Positions 7,854 through 16,708 are shown, counted from the stretch's first letter. The stretch: 28,920 nucleotides of DNA from Coprobacillus sp. CAG:605 (GCA_000433255.1 HF998250.1:48369-77288), one strand, 5' to 3'. Numbers and translations: made by a program. Notes: a model not told the origin generated them from the sequence alone.

Positions 7854-9119
7854 CTATATATTCATATCTAAATAATCAATTAACTCTTCTTCAGTTATTA
7901 CTTGTTCTTCTTTCGTAACATTGTCTTTTATTTTTATTTCTTTATTCTTAATATCTTCATCATTTAAAATAATTAAGAACTTAGAATTCAATCTATCCGC
8001 TTGTTTAAATTGGCTCTTTAAACTTCTATTCATAGTTTCTAATTCAACACAGAAACCGCTTAATCTTAAAGTTTGACATAATGTTATGGCGTATTCTTTT
8101 TCTGTATCTGAAACATACATAATATATGCATCTAATTGATTATGAATATTTAATTCAATATCTTCACTTTCTAAAGCCAGTAATAATCTATCTAACCCGC
8201 AAGCAAACCCTATAGCTGGAGTATGTGGTCCATCTAAATTTTCTACTAAAGTATTGTATCTTCCACCACCAGCTAAAACATTTTGAGCTCCAAAACCTTC
8301 AACACTAGCCTCAATTTCAAATACAGTATGATTATAGTAGTCTAATCCTCTTACAATGTTAGGATTTTCATTATAAGGTATTTCCATTAAATCTAAGTAT
8401 TCTTTTACTTTGTTGTATCTAATTCTTGAACTATCATTTAAATAATCCGTAATTTTAGGAGCATTCTTAAGTAAATCTTTATCGCCATCGACTTTGCAAT
8501 CTAAAATTCTTAAAGGATTTTTATTAAATCTACTTTGGCAATCTTCACATAACGTATCAATATGAGGTCTAAAATACTCTATTAATGCATTACGATAATT
8601 ATCACGTGATTCTTGGTCTCCTAAAGTATTAATATTAACTTTTACTTCTTTTAAGCCAAGTAATCTAAATAATTGAACTGGAATAGAAATTATTTCAGCA
8701 TCAATATAAGGGTCATCGCACCCTAAAACTTCACATCCAAATTGAGTAAGTTCTCTCATTCTTCCACTTTGTGGTCTCTCATAACGATACATGGTACCAT
8801 TATAAAATACCTTAACTGGTTGAGTAGCATCCCCATACATTTTATTTTCAATATAACTTCTTACAATTCCTGCTGTCCCTTCAGGTCTTAAAGTGATATT
8901 TCTATCTCCTCTATCCTTAAAATCATAAGTTTCTTTAGTTACAATATCCGTTGTATCCCCAACACCTCTATGGAATAATTCCGTAGCTTCAAAAATTGGT
9001 GTTCTCATATATTCATAATTATATTTTTGACATAAAGCCTCAATTACTTGATTAATATATAACCATTTTTTGCCTTTAATTCCATATATATCTGTTGTTC
9101 CTTTTTGTTTAGTTATCAC
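7854..9119 (-). CDS. hisS: Histidyl-tRNA synthetase
   Basis: The product has 421 residues, normal for a class II HisRS. Visible are motif 1 region TPIFE..ELF, motif 2 (YNGTMYRYERPQSGRMRELTQ split around the conserved Arg), the HisRS-specific RGLDYYNHTVFE histidine loop, AGGGRYN, and motif 3 AIGFACGLDRLLLAL, followed by an anticodon-binding domain. The start is GTG at 9117-9119 with an AAGGA ribosome site 6 nt upstream. It is the first gene of hisS-gatC-gatA-gatB. The 158-bp leader shows two promoters but no T-box hallmarks. Confidence 0.97.
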   Translation of the reverse strand: MITKQKGTTDIYGIKGKKWLYINQVIEALCQKYNYEYMRTPIFEATELFHRGVGDTTDIVTKETYDFKDRGDRNITLRPEGTAGIVRSYIENKMYGDATQPVKVFYNGTMYRYERPQSGRMRELTQFGCEVLGCDDPYIDAEIISIPVQLFRLLGLKEVKVNINTLGDQESRDNYRNALIEYFRPHIDTLCEDCQSRFNKNPLRILDCKVDGDKDLLKNAPKITDYLNDSSRIRYNKVKEYLDLMEIPYNENPNIVRGLDYYNHTVFEIEASVEGFGAQNVLAGGGRYNTLVENLDGPHTPAIGFACGLDRLLLALESEDIELNIHNQLDAYIMYVSDTEKEYAITLCQTLRLSGFCVELETMNRSLKSQFKQADRLNSKFLIILNDEDIKNKEIKIKDNVTKEEQVITEEELIDYLDMNI

Positions 9120-9149
9120 TTTATTTCCTTCTTTCTAAAATCTAGACTT

Positions 9150-9178
9150 ATTATAATAATTTATCAAGGATTAGTCAA
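9150..9178 (-). promoter_or_regulatory. Proximal promoter of hisS-gatCAB
   Basis: The minus strand has TTGACT (9178-9173), exactly 17 nt, then TATAAT (9155-9150). The predicted leader is only about 25 nt. Confidence 0.8.
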
Positions 9179-9217
9179 CTTATCAAAGTTAGTTTTTCCT
9201 TTAAGTCTTAGTTACGA

Positions 9218-9246
9218 TATTAACATATGTTTGTATAGACTGTCAA
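9218..9246 (-). promoter_or_regulatory. Distal promoter of hisS-gatCAB
   Basis: The minus strand has consensus TTGACA (9246-9241), 17 nt, then TTAATA (9223-9218), with a TG just before the -10. It lies about 68 bp upstream of the proximal promoter. Confidence 0.65.
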
Positions 9247-9255
9247 CATATTTTT

Positions 9256-9290
9256 TACAAGAAATAAACAAAAAGAACTAAGTCGTTTCT
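9256..9290 (-). terminator. Weak terminator after the membrane-anchored gene
   Basis: A short AT-rich stem (AAAGAA with TTCTTT on the minus strand) is followed by TTTTTGTTT across the stop codon. It is weak, and readthrough into hisS is likely. Confidence 0.35.
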
Positions 9291-10624
9291 TTAACGTTAG
9301 TCCTCTTTCTTATTAAACTCCAATCATTCATATTATAATAATATTCATCAGTATAATGAGTTTTCTCATTAGATTTAGGAGTTGCTATCCTTAGTGTATC
9401 TCCATTTACTTCAATCTTTAATGCTACAACACTAACTAAAAATCCTGAATAATAATCGTCAAAATAAATTGGAATCTCGTCATTTATCAGCCTATCCCCA
9501 TCATAATTAATGATATATAACTTACTATCTTTAATATAACTAACAAACTTTTCATATACTTCTAAGTAGCTAATGGTGTCTTCTTTTAAAATATTAACCC
9601 CTTCACTATTATATAAACGATAATAATATGTATTATACTTATTCTTATCTTCTATCTTTGTTTTCATTAAAACATGATTATCTATCAAATATACTTTATC
9701 AATTACTTCATTTATCGCAATTGTACTACTCTTATCATTAGGGTTATAAACATAATAACTATCTTTATCTTGTATTATATATAACTTTGTATCTTTATCA
9801 AAAGTTATATAATCATGAGTATAATCTTCCGCATTACTAACCTTACCCTTAATTACTTGATCAATTCCCCATTTACCATTCTTTTTTACAATGTATCTAC
9901 TATTATCTAACTTACCCAAAGAATTTTCGACATAAGAATATCTAATATCTTCATACTTAGCAATTATCTTCTTAGCATTTATATCATATAAATATATTAC
10001 CTTTTCTAAGGCCTCAGTATCCTTATTTCGATACTCAGTAATAAAGACATATCTATTTTCCGTAATACCCATCTTATACTTCGTATATTTATCACTATCC
10101 GTTGGATATATTATCGACTCACTTATTTCACAATCATTTTCACTTAGTAAGCACTTATATGTATCAAGTAAATTTTTATCATTATCATAAAAGAATAATA
10201 CTCCATTAATTTTCTCTTGGTACAAAGGATTACTTGGTATATCATAACCCGTTTCTATTTCTGGCAAATCAGGATCATTTACTCTATTTAATACATTATC
10301 CATCCTAATACCACTCCAAATAGGAACCATCTCATTATCTTTAATAGTCTCTCTATTATATTCTCTAAATACCCATCCAATAGACATCTTAGTAGTAACA
10401 TACCCATCATCATATTCTTTAGTATTTACTCCTAAAAGTATTAACGGGTCATCCCCATTTTTATAACGATTTATATCTATTAAAAGAATAATAAAGTATA
10501 TTAAAATTAAAACTAAAATACTTACTGTCACTATTCTACGTATTAAAAGTCTCCTCTTACGAGCATCATTAGCTTTCTTCGTTTCATAAGCATCATACAT
10601 TTCTCCTGACGATTCGTTATACAT
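9278..10624 (-). CDS. Membrane-anchored protein of unknown function
   Basis: The product has 448 residues. I do not recognise a family. A short cytoplasmic N-terminus with a basic patch (ARKRRLLIRR, about 21-30) is followed by one TM segment (31-49); the rest is predicted outside the membrane and rich in Tyr, Asp and beta-type segments such as KNGKWGID, TKLYIIQDKDSYYVYNP and DSKLYIINYDGD, which suggests a WG-repeat- or propeller-like fold. The frame is open to an ATG at 10654 inside dtd, but AAGGAGG with ideal spacing marks the ATG at 10622-10624. In B. subtilis this slot between dtd and hisS holds a wall amidase (yrvJ); no such domain is seen here. Confidence 0.78.
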   Translation of the reverse strand: MYNESSGEMYDAYETKKANDARKRRLLIRRIVTVSILVLILIYFIILLIDINRYKNGDDPLILLGVNTKEYDDGYVTTKMSIGWVFREYNRETIKDNEMVPIWSGIRMDNVLNRVNDPDLPEIETGYDIPSNPLYQEKINGVLFFYDNDKNLLDTYKCLLSENDCEISESIIYPTDSDKYTKYKMGITENRYVFITEYRNKDTEALEKVIYLYDINAKKIIAKYEDIRYSYVENSLGKLDNSRYIVKKNGKWGIDQVIKGKVSNAEDYTHDYITFDKDTKLYIIQDKDSYYVYNPNDKSSTIAINEVIDKVYLIDNHVLMKTKIEDKNKYNTYYYRLYNSEGVNILKEDTISYLEVYEKFVSYIKDSKLYIINYDGDRLINDEIPIYFDDYYSGFLVSVVALKIEVNGDTLRIATPKSNEKTHYTDEYYYNMNDWSLIRKRTNVKETT

Positions 10625-10634
10625 AAAATCCTCC

Positions 10635-11078
10635 TTATTTATTCTTACTTTCAAGTATTATTGTTATTGGTCCATCATTATTTATATTTACTAACATATC
10701 AGCTTGAAAAATACCTTCGGCAACAAAAATATTTTTACGTAACATCTCATTAAACATCAAATAGTATTTCTTAGCCATTACTGGCTCCATAGCATCGATA
10801 TAACTAGGTCGATTGCCTTTTTTCGTATTAGCACATAATGTAAATTGTGATATTGATAAAATACTTCCCCCATTATCTAAAATGCTCTTATTCATAACTC
10901 CATTACTATCATCAAATATTCTTAAATTTAACACTTTCTTAGCCATATATTCTAAGTCTTCTAATGTATCTTCCTTAGTTATCCCCACTAATAATACTAA
11001 TCCATTATCAATTTGACCAATAATCTTACCATCAACCGTAACACTCGAATACTTACTACGTTGTACTACTACTCTCAT
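10635..11078 (-). CDS. dtd: D-aminoacyl-tRNA deacylase
   Basis: The product has 147 residues, the family norm. Dtd hydrolyses D-aminoacyl-tRNAs (and Gly-tRNA(Ala)), acting as a chirality proofreader. The signature SQFTL is present in SISQFTLCANTKKGNRPSY, and the Gly-cisPro motif lies in NNDGPITI near the C-terminus; the start MRVVVQRSKYSSVTVDG is typical. Downstream of rel, its start adjoins the rel stop, as in Bacillus where dtd follows relA. Confidence 0.97.
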   Translation of the reverse strand: MRVVVQRSKYSSVTVDGKIIGQIDNGLVLLVGITKEDTLEDLEYMAKKVLNLRIFDDSNGVMNKSILDNGGSILSISQFTLCANTKKGNRPSYIDAMEPVMAKKYYLMFNEMLRKNIFVAEGIFQADMLVNINNDGPITIILESKNK

Positions 11079-13246
11079 TAATTATTAACCCTTTCTACGT
11101 TTTTAACAAATTTTAACTTTTGTAAAGCATTAATAAAACCATTTAGTTTATCAACTGAACTTATTTTAACAGTTATTTTATATACTGTTTCAATTTGTTC
11201 TTCCTTAGTATTAAATGAATCTATATATATGTCTTTGGTTGACGCTAAAGAGATTATATCTAATAAATAATTTTTACCACTTACAGTTCTTATTACTAAG
11301 TCAGTATAATATTCACTTGTTGTATTAACATTCCATGATACATCAATTAATCTCTCCGTATTAGAAACATTCTTACAATCACTCTTATGAATAGTTATAC
11401 CCTCACCCTTAGTAATATATCCCACAATATCATCACCCTTAATAGGCTTACAACACTTAGCAATAGAGACCTTAATATCGCCAAAACCACTAACAATAAT
11501 ATCACTCTTATAATCAGTTTCATTTTGCTTCTTACGATTGCCAACACGTTCTAATAAGATATCTTGAACATCTTTCTTATCTTGATAAATTATGTTTAAA
11601 ATGTATGTTGGGGTAAATCTTAAAGAACCAATAGATAAATAAATATCATCTAAATTATCCAGTTTTAAATCTTTACATATCTTATTAATATTATCTTGAT
11701 TTAAAACTTCACTAATACTTAATTTACGTTTTCTAATCTCTCTTTCTAAAAGAGCCGTTCCCTTCTTTATATATTCTTCTCTATCTTGTTTTGAAAAATA
11801 CGATTTTATTTTATTTTTTGCTTGACTTGTTTTAACAAAGTTTAGCCATTCTTTTGAAGGAGTTCCTGAATTACTAGTTTTGATACTTACAATATCACCA
11901 TCTTGTAACTTATGATCTAGTGGTACCATAATATCATTTACTATTGCCCCTACGGTTGTATCTCCAACTTTAGAGTGAATACGATATGCAAAATCTACCG
12001 GGGTAGCAAAAGCTGGTAATTCTACAACATCACCCTTTGGTGTAAAACAATATATCATACTTCCTAAAGCTTCATTTGATATTTCTTTAGAAATTTCACT
12101 ATCCGCTAAAGATTCCCCATGTTGTTCAATTAAGTTTCTAAATAATTCTAATTTTTGTTCAAAGACATTTTGAACACCACCAGCTGTATGTTCTTTATAT
12201 GACCAGTGCGAAGCAATACCTTTTTCCGCTATCTCATCCATTTCATGAGTTCTTATTTGAACTTCATATACATAACCACCAATTCCAAAGATTGAAGTAT
12301 GCAAAGATTGATACATATTCTCTTTTGGCATGGCAATATAGTCCTTAAAACGCTTAGGAATTGGTCTAAATTTCGAATGAATTAGGCCAATAGCTAAATA
12401 ACAATCACTTACTTTATCCACGATTATTCTTAAAGCCAAGATATCATAGATTTCATTCCATTTCTTACCCTTGGCCATTTTTTCATAGATACTATGAACA
12501 CTTTTAACTCGGGCCTTGATATAGAATGATATTCCTTGTTCACTTAAAAGTGTTGCCAAAGTTTGTTTCATTTCATCTAATTCTTCATTTAATGTTTCTC
12601 TCGAATCATTAAGTTTTTCTAATATATCATTATATACATCAGGTTTAGTATATTTTAAAGATAAATCTTCTAGTTCACTTTTAATGGAGTTAATACCTAA
12701 ACGATGGGCAATTGGAATTAATACCGATATTGTTTCATTAGCTTTTTGTTTTTGAGTCTCAGGATCTAATGCCCATATAGTACGCATATTATGTAATCTA
12801 TCAGCAAGTTTTATAAATAATACTCTAACATCCTCTGATAAACCAACTAAAACTTTTCTTAAATTTATGGCTGAAGCCTCTTTATCATCACTTAAAGTTA
12901 GTCTATTTATCTTCGAGATACATTCTACAATTCCTGCTATCTCACTACCAAATTCATTTTTTATATCTTCATAAGTTGACCCACCATGATTAATTGTTTC
13001 ATGAAGTAAAGCTGCACTTATTGTTACATAATCAACATTTAAATCTGTTAAAATATAGGCGACATTAACTGGATGACTTATATAATCTTCCCCACTTAGT
13101 CTTTTTTTGCCTTCATGACACTTTGCTGCATACTTATATGCTTTAGTAATTGTATCTAATTCATTACTCTTTGTTATATAAGACGCTACTGTATCATAAA
13201 GTTTATCAAACGTTACCTCTTCGTAACTCTTATCTATCTCATTCAT
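11078..13246 (-). CDS. rel: RelA/SpoT homologue, (p)ppGpp synthetase with altered hydrolase motif
   Basis: The product has 722 residues. Domain order is that of long RSH enzymes: HD hydrolase (about 25-175), synthetase (about 220-370), TGS (about 391-455), helical region, zinc-finger-like KCCKP..HKSDC (598-624) and ACT (about 645-722). The synthetase looks intact, with RFKDYIAMPK at 299-308 (the RxKD type of bifunctional Rel), NMYQSLHT and EVQIRT. In the hydrolase, H58 and D149 are kept, but the HDVVEDT motif reads H82-E-T-I-N-H87: the metal-binding Asp is Glu and the catalytic Glu-Asp pair is Asn-His. The frame opens at 13303, but the ATG at 13244-13246 has a GAGAG site and avoids overlap with comN. 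Confidence 0.95.
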   Translation of the reverse strand: MNEIDKSYEEVTFDKLYDTVASYITKSNELDTITKAYKYAAKCHEGKKRLSGEDYISHPVNVAYILTDLNVDYVTISAALLHETINHGGSTYEDIKNEFGSEIAGIVECISKINRLTLSDDKEASAINLRKVLVGLSEDVRVLFIKLADRLHNMRTIWALDPETQKQKANETISVLIPIAHRLGINSIKSELEDLSLKYTKPDVYNDILEKLNDSRETLNEELDEMKQTLATLLSEQGISFYIKARVKSVHSIYEKMAKGKKWNEIYDILALRIIVDKVSDCYLAIGLIHSKFRPIPKRFKDYIAMPKENMYQSLHTSIFGIGGYVYEVQIRTHEMDEIAEKGIASHWSYKEHTAGGVQNVFEQKLELFRNLIEQHGESLADSEISKEISNEALGSMIYCFTPKGDVVELPAFATPVDFAYRIHSKVGDTTVGAIVNDIMVPLDHKLQDGDIVSIKTSNSGTPSKEWLNFVKTSQAKNKIKSYFSKQDREEYIKKGTALLEREIRKRKLSISEVLNQDNINKICKDLKLDNLDDIYLSIGSLRFTPTYILNIIYQDKKDVQDILLERVGNRKKQNETDYKSDIIVSGFGDIKVSIAKCCKPIKGDDIVGYITKGEGITIHKSDCKNVSNTERLIDVSWNVNTTSEYYTDLVIRTVSGKNYLLDIISLASTKDIYIDSFNTKEEQIETVYKITVKISSVDKLNGFINALQKLKFVKNVERVNN

Positions 13247-13259
13247 ATTATCACTCTCT

Positions 13260-13565
13260 TTATAGTAATTCATTATATTTATCTTTAGTTTTAGGTAGTT
13301 CACTAACTGGATTATTATTTTCTATTCTTTTTAAGACATAATCTCTAAAATAATCACTATTAGTATTTAATATATCATCAACCATTGCCGCTAAAGATAA
13401 ATTATTAGTATTTAACCATTTAGTATTTCTTAAGTATTCCCATATATCTTCTGTTGTTACATAATCTATATGTTTTCTTTTTAATTCTAAATACTTAGAA
13501 TTTAATGCTGGTTTTAATCTTGTTTTTAATTCTAATAAACTATTAAATTTTAATTCATTTTGCAT
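13260..13565 (-). CDS. comN: ComN-like post-transcriptional regulator
   Basis: The product has 101 residues. It fits the small ComN (YrzD, post-transcriptional regulator) family: LKPALNSKYLELKRKHIDYVT, then TEDIWEYL, a W at about 50, and AAMVDDILNTNSDYFRDYV near the C-terminus. In B. subtilis ComN affects the mRNA localisation and expression of the comE operon and lies near spoVB and relA, as here. The ATG has an AAGGAGA ribosome site and begins 2 nt after the stop of the M14 peptidase gene. Family assignment is from pattern memory and context. Confidence 0.7.
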   Translation of the reverse strand: MQNELKFNSLLELKTRLKPALNSKYLELKRKHIDYVTTEDIWEYLRNTKWLNTNNLSLAAMVDDILNTNSDYFRDYVLKRIENNNPVSELPKTKDKYNELL

Positions 13566-13567
13566 AT

Positions 13568-15082
13568 TTATCTCCTTGTATTTTTACTAATTACCTCATA
13601 ATTTGCATATCCATTATCATTATAATTAACTGTATAATTTAAATCATATAAGTTTCTTAATTCTAATATTGTTTTTAATGTCACCATCATTGCTTCAAAG
13701 TTAGCTACCATTGTTGGTACATAGTTTCCTTTATAGTCTCCGTATGGTGCTATTGGGTTTCCACCCATTTTCGATAGTTCTAGAATAAATGATGCAGCAT
13801 ATTTACTTCTTAGTACATCTCCAAATCCGGTTACTTTATCTGGATGTCCCATAACCTTGTAAGCATTATTTGTACCCGTTAATTCTTCATAAACATTTCC
13901 TGTTTTTCTCGAATACTCTGTAGCAATACGGTTATTAATATAGAAGTTGAAGTTTTTAACTTTACTATCATCATCTACGGGATAAGTATAAAGCATTCCA
14001 CCTGTACCATGGCAGTTAAATAATGCGGCATATTGATGCTCTTGTTCTTGGTCTTGGACGTATTTTAATATAGCCTCATTTTCTGGACAATATTGAAAAT
14101 CTTCTTCCATGCTAATATTTGGTAGCCCAATTGGGCCATTAACACTCTTCAAAATATGATTATCTCTAAGTTTAGCATAAACATTACCATACTTAGCTAT
14201 TCTTTCCTTAGTTATTTCATAAAAGTAAGGATTATTATCATTTAGATTTATTCCATCACTATTAGCAAAAAAGTTAGCTAACGTTCCCACGGGAAATAAT
14301 CCGTCTTTATACATTGCTTTTAACTTGTTCTTTAAATTTACATGAGCTTCATCATATTCAGGGAATAAATCCAAATTAACCCCATTAAACATTTGCGTAT
14401 GATATCTTATATTATCTACTTCTTTTACCTCTCCAAAGTTATTTTGCCATTCCCTGTCTACTAACTCATCTAATTTATTTTTATTAACAAAATAATAATT
14501 ACTTAAAAATTTTTTCATACTATCTAAAGTTATATTCTTATTTAGATATTTTTGCCAAAAGAAATTAGTAATATCTTCCTTAGTACCAGCATTACTAAAC
14601 TCAGTAACAAAACTATTTAATATTTTATTTACTTTATTAACTTTAATGTCATCTTCTCTATAGTATGACCAATATTTCTTAGAAAAAGTTTCTATTTCTT
14701 GATGTGTCATATTACCCATTAATTGTTCCAAAGCATAAGTTGTTGTAAAATAGCCTTCGGGGTTTTGACAAGGTATAAAATCTATCGTATAAATTGCTGG
14801 GTTAAAATTTCTAAACGATCCTTTCCCTAAACTTAAATTTTGCATTAATTGAGTTACAAAATCAACGCCAATTATTTCATTACCATGAGCTCCACCCATA
14901 TAAGTTACATGAATTGGTCCTTTTCCTATTTTATAATGCTCAATAGGAAAGCCACATGATGTATATCCTAAATTTTCTAATTTTTCTACTGGATAAACAT
15001 TATCTGGATTATTTAATATTTTATTTAATCTCTTTATATATTTAGGATAACTAAGTATCTCATAATCTATATCGTATTGCAT
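13568..15082 (-). CDS. M14-family zinc carboxypeptidase, cytoplasmic
   Basis: The product has 504 residues. The M14 active-site set is visible: zinc ligands in HGNE (H66, E69), the third ligand H358 in FNCHGTGG, and the general base E435 in SFILELSK; IPCQNPEGY near 104-111 is the usual N-P-D/E-G-Y block. About 290 residues separate HxxE from the third ligand, far more than the roughly 125 of typical carboxypeptidases, so there is a large insertion or extra subdomain. No signal peptide or anchor is seen, so the enzyme should act in the cytoplasm, perhaps on wall peptides taken up from turnover; that is inference. It is first in the run M14-comN-rel-dtd. Confidence 0.85.
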   Translation of the reverse strand: MQYDIDYEILSYPKYIKRLNKILNNPDNVYPVEKLENLGYTSCGFPIEHYKIGKGPIHVTYMGGAHGNEIIGVDFVTQLMQNLSLGKGSFRNFNPAIYTIDFIPCQNPEGYFTTTYALEQLMGNMTHQEIETFSKKYWSYYREDDIKVNKVNKILNSFVTEFSNAGTKEDITNFFWQKYLNKNITLDSMKKFLSNYYFVNKNKLDELVDREWQNNFGEVKEVDNIRYHTQMFNGVNLDLFPEYDEAHVNLKNKLKAMYKDGLFPVGTLANFFANSDGINLNDNNPYFYEITKERIAKYGNVYAKLRDNHILKSVNGPIGLPNISMEEDFQYCPENEAILKYVQDQEQEHQYAALFNCHGTGGMLYTYPVDDDSKVKNFNFYINNRIATEYSRKTGNVYEELTGTNNAYKVMGHPDKVTGFGDVLRSKYAASFILELSKMGGNPIAPYGDYKGNYVPTMVANFEAMMVTLKTILELRNLYDLNYTVNYNDNGYANYEVISKNTRR

Positions 15083-15099
15083 TTTACTTCACCACCATC

Positions 15100-15128
15100 A
15101 TTTTATCAAATTTTTATCTAAATGTCTT
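15100..15128 (-). promoter_or_regulatory. Promoter of the M14-comN-rel-dtd run
   Basis: The minus strand has AAGACA, 17 nt, then TAAAAT with a TG one base before the -10. It lies between the terminator of the glycine-rich gene and the M14 start codon. Confidence 0.55.
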
Positions 15129-15140
15129 TACTTAGTAGAT

Positions 15141-15166
15141 AAAAAGTACTAATTTCTTAGTACCTT
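15141..15166 (-). terminator. Terminator of the glycine-rich protein gene
   Basis: A 10-bp stem (15157-15166 with 15143-15152, one G-U) has a GAAA loop on the minus strand and ends in a T run right after the stop codon. Confidence 0.9.
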
Positions 15167-15169
15167 TGT

Positions 15170-16582
15170 TTATCCTATGTATGTTATTCTAGCATAGCCA
15201 TTACCTTTTTTGGCACAGTTTGATGTTGGCGTTTCTTCAGCGCATGTTGTCGATATAGTTTTAGTACTTTCTTCAGTACTTTCTTCGCAGTTGTAGCAAT
15301 ACATAGCTTTATTGGTTAATAGAGAGTTTCCTATATAGCCGGAACCGCCACCGGAACCATTGTGTGCACTAGCACCGCCACCATAAAAGCCTCCGCCACC
15401 ACCAGAAGCACCTACTTTACCGCCATCACCGCCATGGCCAAAACCTCCAACAGCTCCACGCATGGTACCAGCAGTTCCAGCTGAAGTTTGAGTTCCACCG
15501 CCGCCTGGCAATTTGCTAGCATATTGAACTGACATAAATCCATCAACCCCTTTATATCCACCAGCATGTCCACCATTAGCAGCATAGTTAATATCTTTCC
15601 AAGAATAAGAACCGCCGCCACCCCCGGATACGATCAAAATATCATTGATGTTATCTTTCAATGAAGATAACAATCCGGATGTCAATGCAATATGAGTAGC
15701 TCCACCACCAGTTCCAGCATTATCATTATCTAAATTAGAAGAAATAGAAGTGCCGCCTCCGTTGTATCCGCCAGAGCATTCAGCTCCAAATAAAGGATTT
15801 GGGCCAGGTAAAGTACAATCACCACCGGCACCACCAACATCAAAATAAATTATTTCATCTTTTTTTAAATAAACCATTCCAGATGAATAGGAGCCATAGC
15901 CACCAAACATATTATTTTTTCCATACATAAGTGTATTGCCACCTTGGGCTCCCCACGTTTCTAACTTATAAGTACCAGAAACTGGAGCAACAAAAGTCTG
16001 TTCAGTACCTGTATAATCAAAATCAACAGACTTAGTAGGTGTTGCAACCACTACAACCTTAGATCTAAAAGACTTATTCATCGCATCAGTAGTCATTGGT
16101 GTTGCTTCATCCATCCATAACCTTAAAAAATAATTAATACTAGCATTTGGTCCCAAAGAACCGGTTGCAAGGACTCTAGATTCCACCGAATTACTATAAT
16201 AATTATCCGTAGAACTTAAAGAAGCCATATTAACATAAGACTTATCATTAACCATAGTCATAATATACTTAGATGCTAAAGTACTACCCTCTAACTCTTC
16301 TAAATTAAGACTATAACCCATCATAGAATTACAAGTATTATTAATAGTAAAAGTATAAGGAGTTAATTTCTTACCTTCTTCATTCATAATAGGTATTTGT
16401 TTTTCTAACTTTATTACATTTTCTTCATTAGAAATAGATAAATTTAAACAAGAAGACTTAACAATATTCTTATTAGTTTGATTAACACTTACCATATAAT
16501 AAGCATAACTTATCCCCACTAATAAAGAAACCCCAAATAATACCCCTAAAACACTTAAAACAATAATATATTTCTTATTCAT
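15170..16582 (-). CDS. Surface protein with glycine-rich (ALK/LTK-like) domain
   Basis: The product has 470 residues. An N-terminal hydrophobic segment (about 5-28, ending GISYAYY) is a signal peptide or anchor. Residues about 35-180 form a beta-rich module with conserved-looking Cys (SSCLNL, NNTCNS). From about 190 a glycine-rich domain begins at FDYTGTEQTFVAPVSGTYKLETWGAQGG; this opening, the many GG/GGGG runs and the SGGGGG/GGGSGYIG blocks resemble the Gly_rich family related to the glycine-rich domain of animal ALK/LTK receptors. Several Cys near the C-terminus (YCYNCEE, TTCAEE, SNCAKK) may form disulfides. The glycine codons make this part far more GC-rich than its surroundings. Likely a surface or adhesion protein; no sortase motif is seen. 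Confidence 0.8.
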   Translation of the reverse strand: MNKKYIIVLSVLGVLFGVSLLVGISYAYYMVSVNQTNKNIVKSSCLNLSISNEENVIKLEKQIPIMNEEGKKLTPYTFTINNTCNSMMGYSLNLEELEGSTLASKYIMTMVNDKSYVNMASLSSTDNYYSNSVESRVLATGSLGPNASINYFLRLWMDEATPMTTDAMNKSFRSKVVVVATPTKSVDFDYTGTEQTFVAPVSGTYKLETWGAQGGNTLMYGKNNMFGGYGSYSSGMVYLKKDEIIYFDVGGAGGDCTLPGPNPLFGAECSGGYNGGGTSISSNLDNDNAGTGGGATHIALTSGLLSSLKDNINDILIVSGGGGGSYSWKDINYAANGGHAGGYKGVDGFMSVQYASKLPGGGGTQTSAGTAGTMRGAVGGFGHGGDGGKVGASGGGGGFYGGGASAHNGSGGGSGYIGNSLLTNKAMYCYNCEESTEESTKTISTTCAEETPTSNCAKKGNGYARITYIG

Positions 16583-16673
16583 ATATATACACCTTCTACT
16601 AGTTTACCCCAAAAATTATTAAAATACTCATAACTAACGCATTGCATTTTGCATGACATTCTACTTCATATTG

Positions 16674-16682
16674 AGTATAACA
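16674..16682 (-). promoter_or_regulatory. Extended -10 promoter of the glycine-rich gene
   Basis: Minus-strand TGTTATACT matches TGnTATAAT closely. It lies about 90 nt upstream of the start; the -35 region is weak. The ribosome site is GAAGGTG. Confidence 0.45.
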
Positions 16683-16708
16683 CAAAATATCATATTTTCA
16701 CACAAAAA

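Noticed and set aside
9120..9277. T-box riboswitch before hisS
   Set aside because: The gap is short, holds two ordinary promoters, and lacks the T-box AGGGTGG-type sequence and a terminator/antiterminator pair before the gene.
15412..15621. 69-codon minus-strand frame within the glycine-rich gene
   Set aside because: Shadow frame produced by the GGN-rich repeats.
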